A stretch of 64,000 nucleotides of DNA from DYKG01 sp964596185 (GCA_964596185.1 CAZQUE010000006.1:1-64000), one strand, 5' to 3'. Numbered from the stretch's first letter, positions 49,233 to 58,720 are shown. Notes: generated by a model from the sequence alone, not told the origin. Numbers and translations: made by a program.

Positions 49233-50590
49233 AAAAGATTGTTTTAGTCTGTTTGCTGATGCTGGCAAGCGTCGGTCATGCACTTGATCTTTCAGATTAT
49301 GTGGTAAGAGGCTTTGAAGGCAAGGGTCCGCTCGAATTCAATACCCCGGAAGATTTGCTCATTACCGCAGATGGCCGCATAGTCGTTGCCGACCAGAAGA
49401 ATAACCGTCTGCAGGTTTTAACCAAAGATGGCGACTTTATCAGGTTCATTCCACAAATGCCCTCTTTAAATGAAAATATTGATCCTGCAGTAAAAGCAGC
49501 TGCACAACAAAATTTCGAGCAACTGCAAAAATTGATGAAAAAGCCCACGGGACTAGCTTTTGGCCCTGAAGGCAAACTATACATTAGTTGCCAGGACACC
49601 GATATAATCGCCATTGTTGATTTCGAATCGGGAAATCTTCTTGGAACGCTTTGCAAATCAGGTAAAGGCCAGGGCGAGCTTCGATCACCAATGGATATAG
49701 ACCTGAGCCACGATGGCAGAATCGCAGTAGCTGAATGGCGCAATCAACGGGTTCAGATTCTTGACGGCGAAGGCAAATGCCTGCGCGAAATCATTTACAA
49801 CGAAGAAACTAAAAGGGGATATAAACCGGTTTCACCCCGAGGCGTCTTCTGGACAATTGAAGGCAAACTTCTCGTCGCTTATCCGATTTTTAACCAGGTT
49901 GTCTGCTGGAATGTCGAATCAGGCCAGATCGAGTGGCGATATGGCATTAAAGGCCGAGACCGCGGCATGCTCAACAACCCTTCCTACATTTCCAACGCCC
50001 CTGAAGGTCGCTTTCTTATTGCCGACACCCTTAACCATCGAATTGTAGAGATAACCCGCGATGGGAAATATCATTACAATTATCCGATCAGAAAAGGTTC
50101 TGGGCCGGGTCGACTGATTTCTCCACGCGGTCTGATGGTAAATCAGGAAGAGACCCTGGTGGTATCCGATCAGGGCAATAACCGCATTCACCTTTTCCAG
50201 CCTGGTCAGGCAACAATAATGCTCAGGGAAGTTAAACAGCTGGCGCTGAAAGATGACTGGGCAACAGCCATGCCCAAGATTGAAAGGATACTCTATTTAA
50301 AGCCCAATGAGGCACAAGCACGTGAACTTATGGTCAATGCTCTTTATTATTTTGGCGACAAGGCATTTGCTGAAGGTGACTTTCTCAGGGCCGAAGAATA
50401 CTTCCGCCGGGTATTAAGGTATCGTCCTGATGATCCCAATATTCCCCAAAAACTCGATGCAATTTTCTGGGCTTCAAATCAGGGCTTGATTGCAAACGTC
50501 GTTTTTGGCATCATAGCTGTCATCATTGCGTTGATTTTAATCTGGATCCTGAAAACGATTATTTCCAGGTTTATTTTCAGCAGAACATAA
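49229..50590 (+). CDS. NHL-repeat and TPR protein with C-terminal membrane helix
   Basis: A 453-residue exported protein. After a signal peptide (KIVLVCLLMLASVGHA) come NHL/six-bladed beta-propeller units (PEDLLITADGRIVVADQKNN, PTGLAFGPEGKLYISCQDTD, PMDIDLSHDGRIAVAEWRNQ and three more), a TPR pair near residues 345-400 (AFAEGDFLRAEEYFRRVL), and a C-terminal helix (VVFGIIAVIIALILIWIL). It is probably held in the membrane with the propeller outside, binding protein or sugar partners. It starts at TTG 49229, overlapping the VanW stop (TTGA), with GAGGAG ten bases upstream. Confidence 0.83.
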   Translation: MKKIVLVCLLMLASVGHALDLSDYVVRGFEGKGPLEFNTPEDLLITADGRIVVADQKNNRLQVLTKDGDFIRFIPQMPSLNENIDPAVKAAAQQNFEQLQKLMKKPTGLAFGPEGKLYISCQDTDIIAIVDFESGNLLGTLCKSGKGQGELRSPMDIDLSHDGRIAVAEWRNQRVQILDGEGKCLREIIYNEETKRGYKPVSPRGVFWTIEGKLLVAYPIFNQVVCWNVESGQIEWRYGIKGRDRGMLNNPSYISNAPEGRFLIADTLNHRIVEITRDGKYHYNYPIRKGSGPGRLISPRGLMVNQEETLVVSDQGNNRIHLFQPGQATIMLREVKQLALKDDWATAMPKIERILYLKPNEAQARELMVNALYYFGDKAFAEGDFLRAEEYFRRVLRYRPDDPNIPQKLDAIFWASNQGLIANVVFGIIAVIIALILIWILKTIISRFIFSRT

Positions 50591-50602
50591 GAGGTCAAAC
50601 CC

Positions 50603-52402
50603 TTGTCACAGAAAAGAATTCGCAACTTCTGCATCATTGCACACATCGACCACGGAAAATCAACTCTGGCCGACCGTCTTATCGAAAGCACTTCAACGGT
50701 TAGCAAGAGAGAAATGAAAGAACAACTGCTCGACTCGATGGACCTGGAAAGAGAACGGGGAATAACCATCAAGGCTCAGGCAGTGCGCATGTTTTATACG
50801 GCTAAAGATGGCCACGAATACACCCTTAACCTTATCGACACCCCTGGGCACGTCGATTTTTCCTATGAAGTTTCCCGATCGATCGCCGCCTGCGAGGGCG
50901 CGCTTCTGGTAGTTGACGCAAGTCAGGGAGTAGAAGCACAAACAATGGCAAACGCCACCCTCGCTCTGGCACAAGATCTGGAGATCATTCCGGTCATCAA
51001 CAAGATAGATCTGCCTGCGTCTGATCCAGACAAGGTTAAAGAAGAAATAGAATCCCTCATCGGGGTTGATTGTTCAGACGCAATTCTGGTTTCTGCGAAA
51101 GAAGGTATTGGCATACCTGAACTACTCGAAAGAATTGTCGAAAGAGTGCCGCCGCCGGTTGGTGAAGCCTCAGCTCCTCTTCGAGCGCTGGTTTTTGATG
51201 CCAAATATGACTCATACAAAGGCGTTGTCGTCTATTGCCGAATCGTCGATGGCGAATTCAAACTTGGCGATAAGATAAAATTTCTCGCCACCGATGCTGC
51301 TTTTGAAATACTTGAGGCCGGCGTTTTTACTCCTAAACCGATAATTCAGGATCGTATCACCACCGGAAACGTTGGTTTTTTCTGCGCTTCAATCAAAGAA
51401 ATGGGACATGTTAACATCGGCGACACGGTTGTGCTTGAAAAAAGCCCGGAAGTCAAAGCGATTCCGGGATTTCAGCAGGCCAAACAAATGGTTTTCTGCG
51501 GCCTTTATCCGGTTGAGGCAAACGAATTCAACGAATTGCGCAGCGCTCTCGAAAAGCTGACTCTCAATGATTCAAGCCTTTCCTATATTCCTGAAAATTC
51601 TCTGGCACTTGGTTTTGGCTTTAGATGCGGCTTTTTGGGGCTTCTTCACATGGAAATCATTCAAGAGCGCCTGGAGCGAGAATACAATCTGGATCTGGTA
51701 ACCACGGCTCCAAACGTCGTCTATGAAGTTCTTACCGTCGATGGAACTTCCATAGAAATCGATTCTCCCGCCAAATTGCCTGAATACAATGAAATTGAAG
51801 AAATCCGTGAGCCTTTCGTTCATTGCACAATATTCATGCCCAAGGACTATATAGGTACAATTATGGAACTTGGACAGGAGCGCCGCGGAGTTATGAAACA
51901 CATGGAATTCATTTCGGAAAACCGTGTGTCGATATCTTTCGATCTACCCTTGTCAGAGATTGTTGTCGATTTCTACGATAAGCTTAAAAGCCGAACCCGC
52001 GGCTATGCATCGATGGACTACGAACATATCGGCAACCGGGCTGCCGAAATTTCAAGAGTCGATATTTTGGTAAACGGCGAAAAAGTCGATGCCCTGTCTT
52101 TCATGTGTCACCGCGAAAGGGCAGAGTATCGTGGCCGGGCAGTCATTGCCAAGCTGCGCAAACTAATTCCGCGCCATCAGTTTCAGATACCACTTCAGGC
52201 AGCGATTGGTGCAAAAATTATCGCCCGCGAAAACATTCCCGCTTATCGCAAAGATGTTACCGCAAAATGTTACGGTGGTGATATTTCCCGAAAACGCAAG
52301 CTGCTCGAAAAACAAAAAGAAGGCAAAAAGCGCATGAAAATGGTTGGTCGGGTCGAGATACCGCAAAAGGCCTTTATGTCGGTACTGCGCCCCGAAGACT
52401 GA
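50603..52402 (+). CDS. lepA: Elongation factor 4 (LepA)
   Basis: A 599-residue translational GTPase. G1 is AHIDHGKST near the N-terminus, DTPGHVDFSYEV is G3, NKIDLPASDP is G4; EF-G-like domains II, III and V follow, and the LepA-specific C-terminal domain ends ISRKRKLLEKQKEGKKRMK, which is diagnostic. LepA binds ribosomes and helps initiation or back-translocation; exact role is debated. The start is TTG at 50603 with AGAGG ten bases upstream. The gene stops one base before the convergent FmdE-type gene with no terminator between. Confidence 0.97.
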   Translation: MSQKRIRNFCIIAHIDHGKSTLADRLIESTSTVSKREMKEQLLDSMDLERERGITIKAQAVRMFYTAKDGHEYTLNLIDTPGHVDFSYEVSRSIAACEGALLVVDASQGVEAQTMANATLALAQDLEIIPVINKIDLPASDPDKVKEEIESLIGVDCSDAILVSAKEGIGIPELLERIVERVPPPVGEASAPLRALVFDAKYDSYKGVVVYCRIVDGEFKLGDKIKFLATDAAFEILEAGVFTPKPIIQDRITTGNVGFFCASIKEMGHVNIGDTVVLEKSPEVKAIPGFQQAKQMVFCGLYPVEANEFNELRSALEKLTLNDSSLSYIPENSLALGFGFRCGFLGLLHMEIIQERLEREYNLDLVTTAPNVVYEVLTVDGTSIEIDSPAKLPEYNEIEEIREPFVHCTIFMPKDYIGTIMELGQERRGVMKHMEFISENRVSISFDLPLSEIVVDFYDKLKSRTRGYASMDYEHIGNRAAEISRVDILVNGEKVDALSFMCHRERAEYRGRAVIAKLRKLIPRHQFQIPLQAAIGAKIIARENIPAYRKDVTAKCYGGDISRKRKLLEKQKEGKKRMKMVGRVEIPQKAFMSVLRPED

Positions 52403-53020
52403 TCAAACCGACTCAAGCATTTCGTAGTAAGAATAAGAATCTGTCTGGGAACACACCAGACAGATTTTTTCTTCGCCCTGCATCTGCAGAAAAGATTCGT
52501 TACATTTGTCGCATATCGCCGCGGGCGGCACCGGCGGTTTCTGATAATTCTTAACCTGAACCCTGGCAACATTGAAAATGTCTCTACCGTTGGCCATGAA
52601 TTCTTCAACGATGATTTTTGCTGAAGCTTTTCGTGCTTCATTGTCGCTATGAACTTCGGCATTTCGTTTACGGGTGAAGAATTTGCGGGTTTCCGGCATT
52701 TTTTCTGGATCAATTTTGTCAAGATCGACGGCAACTCTATAGCCTAGACCATTATCGCGATCATAGAGCGTCAGTGCATATCTTCCGATTTGACTGAGAA
52801 GAATGAGGTATTTGTTACCAATCGTACACCCGGTTAAGAATTGAATCGCGTCTGAAAGACAAACCTGTGTCTCAGCAACTGCGCCCATTTTCTTGACCTT
52901 GCCGAGTTTTTCGCGTGCAAGAAGCACCATTTGCACCGCTATCGGAATACCTGGGGCCCTTTTAGTGTGAAACGCATAAACATTTTCGACTAAAGCAAGA
53001 AAATCGTTATCGTTCATCAT
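52403..53020 (-). CDS. FmdE-domain protein with zinc ribbon
   Basis: A 205-residue cytoplasmic protein. Residues ~10-135 match the FmdE domain: FHTKRAPGIPIAVQM, AVAETQVCLSDAIQFLTGCT and GNKYLI, with the metal-binding Cys and His of the family (CLSDAIQ; the first histidine in AFHTK). The C-terminal zinc ribbon has CDKC and CLVC. FmdE was named in methanogens as part of formylmethanofuran dehydrogenase, but stand-alone bacterial copies bind a metal and have no proven reaction; molybdenum or tungsten cofactor or formate metabolism is possible. There is no such pathway gene nearby. AGGAGACG lies before the start; ATG at 53017 is also possible. Confidence 0.83.
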   Translation of the reverse strand: MMNDNDFLALVENVYAFHTKRAPGIPIAVQMVLLAREKLGKVKKMGAVAETQVCLSDAIQFLTGCTIGNKYLILLSQIGRYALTLYDRDNGLGYRVAVDLDKIDPEKMPETRKFFTRKRNAEVHSDNEARKASAKIIVEEFMANGRDIFNVARVQVKNYQKPPVPPAAICDKCNESFLQMQGEEKICLVCSQTDSYSYYEMLESV

Positions 53021-53091
53021 TCGTCTCCTGAAAATAGCTCTGATATAAGATTGTAAACTTTTTCAGGCAAATCTGCCAGTCGCAAAAAGCT

Positions 53092-54957
53092 TTACTTTTT
53101 GTCGAGTGCGGCTCTGGCAGCGCGTTTAACTTGATTAGATGGATCGGATTTGGCAATTCTTTTAAGACAGATTTTTGCACCATCCTGGGGAAATTTGGCC
53201 AGAGATTTTACCAAAGCGTACCTGACCTCTTCTGAATAATCAGATGTCTTTTCAACCAGAAATTTAAGAGCCTTTTCATCGCCGATTCTGCCGAGAGAAT
53301 TTATTGCCGAAGCTCTAACGAATTCATTTTCATCGTCTATGACTTCTAAAAGCAGGTCGACAGCCAGTGGATCCTTGGAATCACCCAAAGCATTGGCGGC
53401 ACTTCCACGAATGTTGTGATTCTTGTCGTGCAGTCCTTCACGAAATTTGTGAAGGCTTTCCGGGACATTAAGTGATTTTCCGGCATTTTTGAAAGATTCA
53501 GACATATTGGCGGATACACCAGTATCGATCTTGCCGTTGTCCTGCCCCCTCATATAATTAACAAGTTCCTGATCAAAGCGTTTCGAGGCTTCAATAAGTT
53601 CGTCGAGAATTTCAAGATTCTCCTGGCCAATCAGAGCCATGGAAGCCTTGTAACTCAGTTCAAGATCAGAAGAGCCCAAGAAATCCCTTAGTATTTCTAC
53701 CGATTCGCCGGATTTAATGTGTCCAAGTATTTCAAGCAAGGCAAGCTTGTTTTTCTTATTGGCAAATTCAAGACGATTGCGCACTTCTTTGACGACCTGT
53801 TCGCTGTCGAAACAGGCAATTGCCTTCGCTGCTGAAAAGCTCACTACTTCACTTTCATCGGCAACACAATCGAAAAGCACGTTGAGAGCCATTGGGTGTC
53901 TGGTAGCTCCCAGGGCATAGGCAACTGAAGAACGCACATATTTGTCAGGGTCAGTAATTGCGCCAATTAAAGCCATGGTAACCGATTCTTCATGACGGCC
54001 ACTCAATGCTGCGGCCGCCGAATATCTAACAGCGACATTGTCGTCTTTAAGTGCTTTTAATAATGATTCTGTCGATTTTTCGGTACCCATTCCACCAAGA
54101 GCCTCGGCGGCCATAAAGCGAACCGATTCAACTTCATAAGGGTTTTCAAGGGCCTCTATCAGCGGATCTACAACATCTTCATTGTCCAGGCCAATTGCTG
54201 CTTTCGCCGCCATCTGACGCAACTGCTGATTATTATCTTTCAAACCACGGATAACCAGATCTTTTCTGGGAATTGGCGTTCCATCAGATTGAAAATATTC
54301 TTTCGGCAGCTGGTCGATTTTAAAGACGACCATTTCTTTGAAATTGTAAGGATTTTCAGCGGTGCTATCAACTTCCGGGCTTGCTTCTTTTGCTTCTTTT
54401 TCTTCTTCAGCTTCTGATTCACGAGATTCGGAAATTTCTTTCATCAGCTGAACATCATTACGTCGGGAAATTTCGAGCAAAGGTTCAATGGCGCGCGGGT
54501 CTCCAATTTTACCCAATGCATCAGCAGCGGCGGCTGAAATAGAAGAATCCGGTTCATACAAAGCCTCGATCAAAGCGGGTACAGCTTCGATCATTTTTTT
54601 ATCACCCGCACAATGCATTGCGGCGATTCGCCTTTCCAGAGGAGCAGAAAAAGTCTTGATCAAAACAAGCGGATCGATTGCTTCTTCAGATTCCTTCTTA
54701 ACGGGCTTAGATTCTGGGGAAACCGTTGCGTGCTCTTGTCCGGATGTAGGTGTCTTCTCAACTTCTGGAGACGCACTTTCCGAAGATTCTTTCCTGGCTG
54801 ATTCGGCGCGAACAGGTTCTTTAACCGTTCCCGGCTGCCTGATTTTTTCGTTGTCAAGCTGCTCCAAAGGTTTTCTGCGGCCCATCCAGATACGGAAGAC
54901 CACAACGACCAGAAGAAAAACAAACCCAACCATAATGAAAATGTCTACTGTGCTCAT
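53092..54957 (-). CDS. Membrane-anchored HEAT-repeat protein
   Basis: A 621-residue protein: an N-terminal membrane helix (VDIFIMVGFVFLLVVVVFRIWM), a charged low-complexity linker to about residue 95, then 12 or more HEAT/PBS-lyase-type repeats to the end. Repeats follow a clear pattern, e.g. AVPALIEALYEPDSSISAA, FVRASAINSLGRIGDEKAL and VRYSAAAALSG. Such solenoids are protein-binding scaffolds; there is no lyase active site implied. The bulk is probably cytoplasmic. It stands alone and is divergent from the DUF3109 gene. Another HEAT-repeat protein is encoded at 28279-29661. Confidence 0.87.
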   Translation of the reverse strand: MSTVDIFIMVGFVFLLVVVVFRIWMGRRKPLEQLDNEKIRQPGTVKEPVRAESARKESSESASPEVEKTPTSGQEHATVSPESKPVKKESEEAIDPLVLIKTFSAPLERRIAAMHCAGDKKMIEAVPALIEALYEPDSSISAAAADALGKIGDPRAIEPLLEISRRNDVQLMKEISESRESEAEEEKEAKEASPEVDSTAENPYNFKEMVVFKIDQLPKEYFQSDGTPIPRKDLVIRGLKDNNQQLRQMAAKAAIGLDNEDVVDPLIEALENPYEVESVRFMAAEALGGMGTEKSTESLLKALKDDNVAVRYSAAAALSGRHEESVTMALIGAITDPDKYVRSSVAYALGATRHPMALNVLFDCVADESEVVSFSAAKAIACFDSEQVVKEVRNRLEFANKKNKLALLEILGHIKSGESVEILRDFLGSSDLELSYKASMALIGQENLEILDELIEASKRFDQELVNYMRGQDNGKIDTGVSANMSESFKNAGKSLNVPESLHKFREGLHDKNHNIRGSAANALGDSKDPLAVDLLLEVIDDENEFVRASAINSLGRIGDEKALKFLVEKTSDYSEEVRYALVKSLAKFPQDGAKICLKRIAKSDPSNQVKRAARAALDKK

Positions 54958-55038
54958 CGCCCAGAATATCGACTGACTGATACTTTTTGTTAATAATTTT
55001 TTTATGCAAACTTGCAGTTATTTTGTTAAACTCTCGCC

Positions 55039-55584
55039 ATGCACATTATCGATGACATAATCATTTCGGATCAGGTCTGGGAAACCCGCTTTGCCTGCGA
55101 CATCGGTCGATGCCTCGGCAAATGTTGCCAATATGGGGATCTTGGCGCACCTATTAGCGAAGAAGAGGCAGAAACAATTAAAAATAACCTTGGGAATGTT
55201 CAGAGATATCTTACCCGAGAACAAATGAATTTTCTAAAAGCTGGAATAAGCGAAACCTACAAGGGTACTCTGCACATTAGAGAAATAGGTGCCAACACCC
55301 CCTGCCCGCTCTCATTCATCTCAGAAAAAAAAGAGATTCTATGTTCGCTGCATGCGCACGCGCTGACCGAAAAGATTCCACTGCTCGATGTAAAACCGCT
55401 TTGGTGCTCGATGTTCCCCCTCATTATCAACAAAACCAGTGAGGGATGGATGGTTAATCTGCATATACCCGATTTCTGCGTCTCAATACCGAATCCACCG
55501 CCAGTTTTGCTGAGTTTTGCCCCATTGCTTGAGGTTATTTTCGGCAAAGAATGGGTTGAGAAGGTAAAGGCTGCCTACCGGTAA
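55039..55584 (+). CDS. DUF3109 cysteine-rich protein
   Basis: A 181-residue cytoplasmic protein of the DUF3109 family. The N-terminal part has the cluster CDIGRCLGKCC, with more cysteines at CPLSF, CSLHA, CSMFPL and FCVSIP. The arrangement is like YkgJ-type proteins that bind zinc or an iron-sulfur cluster; no reaction is known. The ATG at 55039 has no Shine-Dalgarno sequence. Its 3' end overlaps the convergent TPR gene by ten bases. Confidence 0.85.
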   Translation: MHIIDDIIISDQVWETRFACDIGRCLGKCCQYGDLGAPISEEEAETIKNNLGNVQRYLTREQMNFLKAGISETYKGTLHIREIGANTPCPLSFISEKKEILCSLHAHALTEKIPLLDVKPLWCSMFPLIINKTSEGWMVNLHIPDFCVSIPNPPPVLLSFAPLLEVIFGKEWVEKVKAAYR

Positions 55585-56126
55585 AAAGCTTCTTTCCATG
55601 CTCCGGCATTCGGTTCGGTAAGTGTTTTAACAGGCTGGGCGCCGACCCGTTCCCCATACATCAACTCGTCGCAACGTGCAAAATATTCTTTTGCTGCATC
55701 TCTTTGATCCATTTTAAGCAAAAGTTCCCCGGCCCGATCATAAAAGCGGGCAATGGTTCTATGCTTTTCGATAAGATCGCGAACCAGCCAGAAAGCTTCA
55801 TCATAGTAGCCCTTACTTTCAAGAAGCTTGCTGAGGAACCATTGAGCGAACTCATGATCTGGCTTGAGTTTGAGAGTGCGACGATATTCTCTGATCGCCT
55901 CGTCTTCCATTTGCCAACTATAATAAAGATTGGCGATCTGATAGCTCAGTTCGGGATTTTCGGGATCCTTGGCCCGCATATCCTTGAGACGGTGATAGTA
56001 TCTCTCAGGATCCTTAACAATTATTCCGGTCAACCCAGGGTCGCCGCCATAGGTATTGGGCAAACAGGTCAGAATCAGGCTGATTGCGAAAATCACTGCA
56101 AATACACTGAGAATTTTTCTTTTCAT
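55575..56126 (-). CDS. Exported TPR protein
   Basis: A 183-residue protein with a signal peptide (MKRKILSVFAVIFAISLILTCL), where a cysteine near residue 21 could be lipidated although the lipobox is poor. Two or three TPR units follow: LSYQIANLYYSWQMEDEAIREYRRTL and FAQWFLSKLLESKGYYDEAF, then a unit with AGELLLKMDQRDAAKEYF. The partner is unknown. The gene overlaps the convergent DUF3109 gene and is separated from the downstream minus-strand gene pair by a terminator. Confidence 0.75.
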   Translation of the reverse strand: MKRKILSVFAVIFAISLILTCLPNTYGGDPGLTGIIVKDPERYYHRLKDMRAKDPENPELSYQIANLYYSWQMEDEAIREYRRTLKLKPDHEFAQWFLSKLLESKGYYDEAFWLVRDLIEKHRTIARFYDRAGELLLKMDQRDAAKEYFARCDELMYGERVGAQPVKTLTEPNAGAWKEAFYR

Positions 56127-56179
56127 AACAATCCGCTAATCGGAAAAAGTAACCAGATCCATAACCATAAAATATAAAT

Positions 56180-56224
56180 TCGATAAAAGAAAAGAGCTGT
56201 CTCATACAATTGAGACAGCTCTTT
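56180..56224 (-). terminator. Terminator after the glycine-heptad protein gene
   Basis: A perfect 14-pair stem (56191-56204, 56211-56224) with a six-base loop. On the minus strand a T-rich tail (TTTTCTTTT) follows. Confidence 0.88.
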
Positions 56225-56238
56225 GCGAAAACAATTTA

Positions 56239-57102
56239 TCAGATATCTGAGGTTCCTGATTGATCTACATCTTCAACAGTATCAGCGCCGGCACCTGTAT
56301 CGGTTTCGGTTTGGTCAGCAGTACCGCCCATATTTTCAGAAGTATCGGCATCTTCTGAATCGAGGCTCTGTTCATAAGCTTCTGCTTCAGACCAGCCCTG
56401 CTTCCAACCATCTTTACCAGCCTGGAAGATCTGGCCAAGCATATCGCCGAAGCCCTTATCGGCATCAGCAGCCGTCTGACCAATCTGCTCTATGACCTTA
56501 CCAATGTTATCCAGCATCGTGCCCACAGAATACAATATCTTGCCGACGTTCATCAATGCCTGCCCGATTGCAGCCGTCCATGGGATAGCCGATAACGCCT
56601 TACCTATCAGCTGCAGTGCCTGACCTACGGTCTTGAGCAGCTGGCCAATCTTCTGCAATAACTGACCGGTTTTGATAAGAGCACCCTGGATGCCTGCTTT
56701 AACCTTGGCAAGCTTGTCGAGTGCGTTTCCATCGCCTTCTATTGCATCCCCAATGGATTTTACTTCACCGGCAGCATCCTTGGCAGTGTCTTTTACATCG
56801 CCAACTTCTGACTTGGCACTATCAAGTTTGGAATTTGCTTCTCTAATCTTGCGTTTGGTGCTACTACTCATGTACCACTTGGTCTTGGCCTTTTTAGTTG
56901 TGCTGAGCTTATTGTAGGCTTCATCTGTTTTTTCGCTTGCCTCATCTGCTTTCTCAGCCGAGGTTTCCATTTCCTCGTTCTTTACCTCTTCCTGCTGGGA
57001 TGCATCGGCATCAGCTGCGTAAACAGCAACCTGAACAATCAACGGGTTGAAAATCATTGCGAAGCAAAGAACCATGGAAAGCCAGAATTTCATTTTTTTC
57101 AT
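56239..57102 (-). CDS. Secreted protein with ten glycine heptads, unknown family
   Basis: A 287-residue exported protein that I do not recognise. Signal peptide MKFWLSMVLCFAMIFNPLIVQVAVYA; a charged helical region to about residue 130; then residues ~137-212 hold ten near-perfect units of pattern [QK]-x-L-x-x-[IV]-G, such as QLLQKIG, QLLKTVG, QALQLIG, QALMNVG and KILYSVG, broken once by a six-residue WTAAIG unit after a proline. The tail is highly acidic (Asp, Glu, Thr, Gly). The repeats would form an amphipathic helix with a glycine stripe, able to pack against itself or insert in a membrane. AGGAGG sits nine bases before the ATG. Single-gene unit. Confidence 0.7.
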   Translation of the reverse strand: MKKMKFWLSMVLCFAMIFNPLIVQVAVYAADADASQQEEVKNEEMETSAEKADEASEKTDEAYNKLSTTKKAKTKWYMSSSTKRKIREANSKLDSAKSEVGDVKDTAKDAAGEVKSIGDAIEGDGNALDKLAKVKAGIQGALIKTGQLLQKIGQLLKTVGQALQLIGKALSAIPWTAAIGQALMNVGKILYSVGTMLDNIGKVIEQIGQTAADADKGFGDMLGQIFQAGKDGWKQGWSEAEAYEQSLDSEDADTSENMGGTADQTETDTGAGADTVEDVDQSGTSDI

Positions 57103-57175
57103 CACTTAACTCCTCCTGAACGTTTTTATCTTCTGCCTAACTTACGATGCTAATAAGTTTTTTGTTGCTTCCAGT

Positions 57176-57877
57176 TTACAACTTTTTATGTCCGGTTTCA
57201 AAACGCCAGTAAGGATTGTTGGCACTGCTATTTAGAAACGGACTGGAAATGGAAGTTGTAAGTTCGAGAGCACTACCGATCTTGTCTGACCCAAACATAT
57301 TTTCCCCTTCATGTATCTTTAGTTTTGCCCAGAGAAGGGGTACCCCAGGTTCAATCTGATGGACATAGACCTTAAACTCCACATCCTCGATGCCGGTAAA
57401 TTTTTGAGTTTTTCCATCCTGACCGGTTCTTAGCAAAGTTTTTGCCGCACTGTCAAATTCATAGCGAACCAGTTCAACCCTTGGTTTATAATCCGGAGCA
57501 TTGAAAGAAAACTTGTAAAAAAGTAATCCATGCGGCAAAACCTGTATCAGATCGCCGGCACCTGCGCCTTCGCCTGAAGAGGTTGCAAAAACCTGCTTTC
57601 GTGCTTTTTGAAATGCAAAATACCCCGCATCATCAGGATCTTCAAGCCTGGGACAGGCACAAGAAAAATCGCGACGCAGATAGTTTATCGCCATGCGCCC
57701 TTCCTGAAGATTCTGCAGATTTACAGTACCATAAAGATAATGATGCCTGGTGCTCGACATAAACTGGTAAATAAGTAAAAAGGCAACCATTGCAACTGCA
57801 ATGCTGATAATCATTTCAACGAATGTGAAGCCGTTTTTTTTAAACATTTTTTTCATATCAATAATTGAGGTTTTCAT
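57176..57877 (-). CDS. Prepilin-type protein (PilW/GspJ-like)
   Basis: A 233-residue protein with a basic leader and the prepilin helix FTFVEMIISIAVAMVAFLLIY after KKNG; cleavage after Gly and methylation of Phe are expected, and Glu5 is kept. The globular part fits PilW/GspJ size. It is the last gene of a second minor-pilin operon and overlaps the preceding gene by 20 bases. Starts at 57877, 57856 or 57847 are all possible; the first is followed here. Downstream no terminator is evident before the glycine-heptad gene. Confidence 0.78.
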   Translation of the reverse strand: MKTSIIDMKKMFKKNGFTFVEMIISIAVAMVAFLLIYQFMSSTRHHYLYGTVNLQNLQEGRMAINYLRRDFSCACPRLEDPDDAGYFAFQKARKQVFATSSGEGAGAGDLIQVLPHGLLFYKFSFNAPDYKPRVELVRYEFDSAAKTLLRTGQDGKTQKFTGIEDVEFKVYVHQIEPGVPLLWAKLKIHEGENMFGSDKIGSALELTTSISSPFLNSSANNPYWRFETGHKKL

Positions 57878-58427
57878 CGTTCAAAATCAATACCGACAAT
57901 TGCACCTGTCGGGTTCTTTCATCAGCCAGATTAACATTAGCAGGACGATGTCCTTCGCTCCATTTAACCGTAACCGTAACCTTTTTAAGTAATTCGGGCA
58001 AAATGTAAGAATCCGAAACATCTTCTATCTTTATTTCACGGAAGAAAAAGGCATTATTATACTGTTCAGAGTAACTAAGGCTGTCACTGGTTAGATTATC
58101 ACTGTCCCATATTTGATTCTTCGGACTGGCAACGTCAATGCTTATCGGCTTTAAGTCTGCTCCCTGCTCCACTGCCAGCGGCCCGGAATAAGCGGAAAAA
58201 TCCGCCCCGTTAACCTTGTTAAATTGCGCCACCGAAGCCCATTCGATAACCTCATTTGCCAATTCCATCGCCCTAAGGTAGTTGATCGCCTTGGTTGTAT
58301 CGGTTCTGGCAGAGGTAACCATGTATACTACGGGAATTGCACAGGCCGCGACGATGAATACGGCAATAAGCACTTCAACGAGCCCAAAACCAACCCGCAG
58401 TTTTTTGTCTGGCAAAACACTCATCAT
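57858..58427 (-). CDS. Prepilin-type protein (PilV/GspI-like)
   Basis: A 189-residue protein with the prepilin helix FGLVEVLIAVFIVAACAIPVVY after KKLRVG; Glu5 is present. The short globular domain is typical of PilV or GspI. The start overlaps the stop of the 98-residue gene upstream by four bases (ATGA), and its 3' end overlaps the next pilin gene, so the operon is translationally coupled. Confidence 0.78.
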   Translation of the reverse strand: MMSVLPDKKLRVGFGLVEVLIAVFIVAACAIPVVYMVTSARTDTTKAINYLRAMELANEVIEWASVAQFNKVNGADFSAYSGPLAVEQGADLKPISIDVASPKNQIWDSDNLTSDSLSYSEQYNNAFFFREIKIEDVSDSYILPELLKKVTVTVKWSEGHRPANVNLADERTRQVQLSVLILNDENLNY

Positions 58428-58720
58428 GGCAGTATTTGCCCCTTGTCTTTGAATTCCTTGTTTTCCTCGACGAATGTCGAACTCTTTTCCATCGAAAAAA
58501 CATGCTTTGGCGGGGTTGAATACTTGAAACGCCCCTGCTTGCCAACCTGCGTCGAAGGTTCAGTATTCTGCTGGGATAAGACAGTCCGACTCTGATCTAC
58601 CCTGACATCGACATTATCGACGATATCATTCGTTGGCCTGCTATAGCGGTGCAACAGTGACAAAACAGTTATCATCACTACAACAACGGAAAAAACTACG
58701 AGCCAACGTGCCTGATCCAT
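58424..58720 (-). CDS. Small single-helix membrane protein of the second pilin operon
   Basis: A 98-residue protein with one N-terminal hydrophobic helix (WLVVFSVVVVMITVLSLLHRY) and a polar, Ser/Thr/Gln-rich remainder outside the membrane. I do not recognise a family; it could be a small pilin-like or assembly factor. Its start overlaps the stop of the 796-residue gene (TAATG), and its end overlaps the PilV-like gene start, which supports it as a real gene. Confidence 0.65.
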   Translation of the reverse strand: MDQARWLVVFSVVVVMITVLSLLHRYSRPTNDIVDNVDVRVDQSRTVLSQQNTEPSTQVGKQGRFKYSTPPKHVFSMEKSSTFVEENKEFKDKGQILP

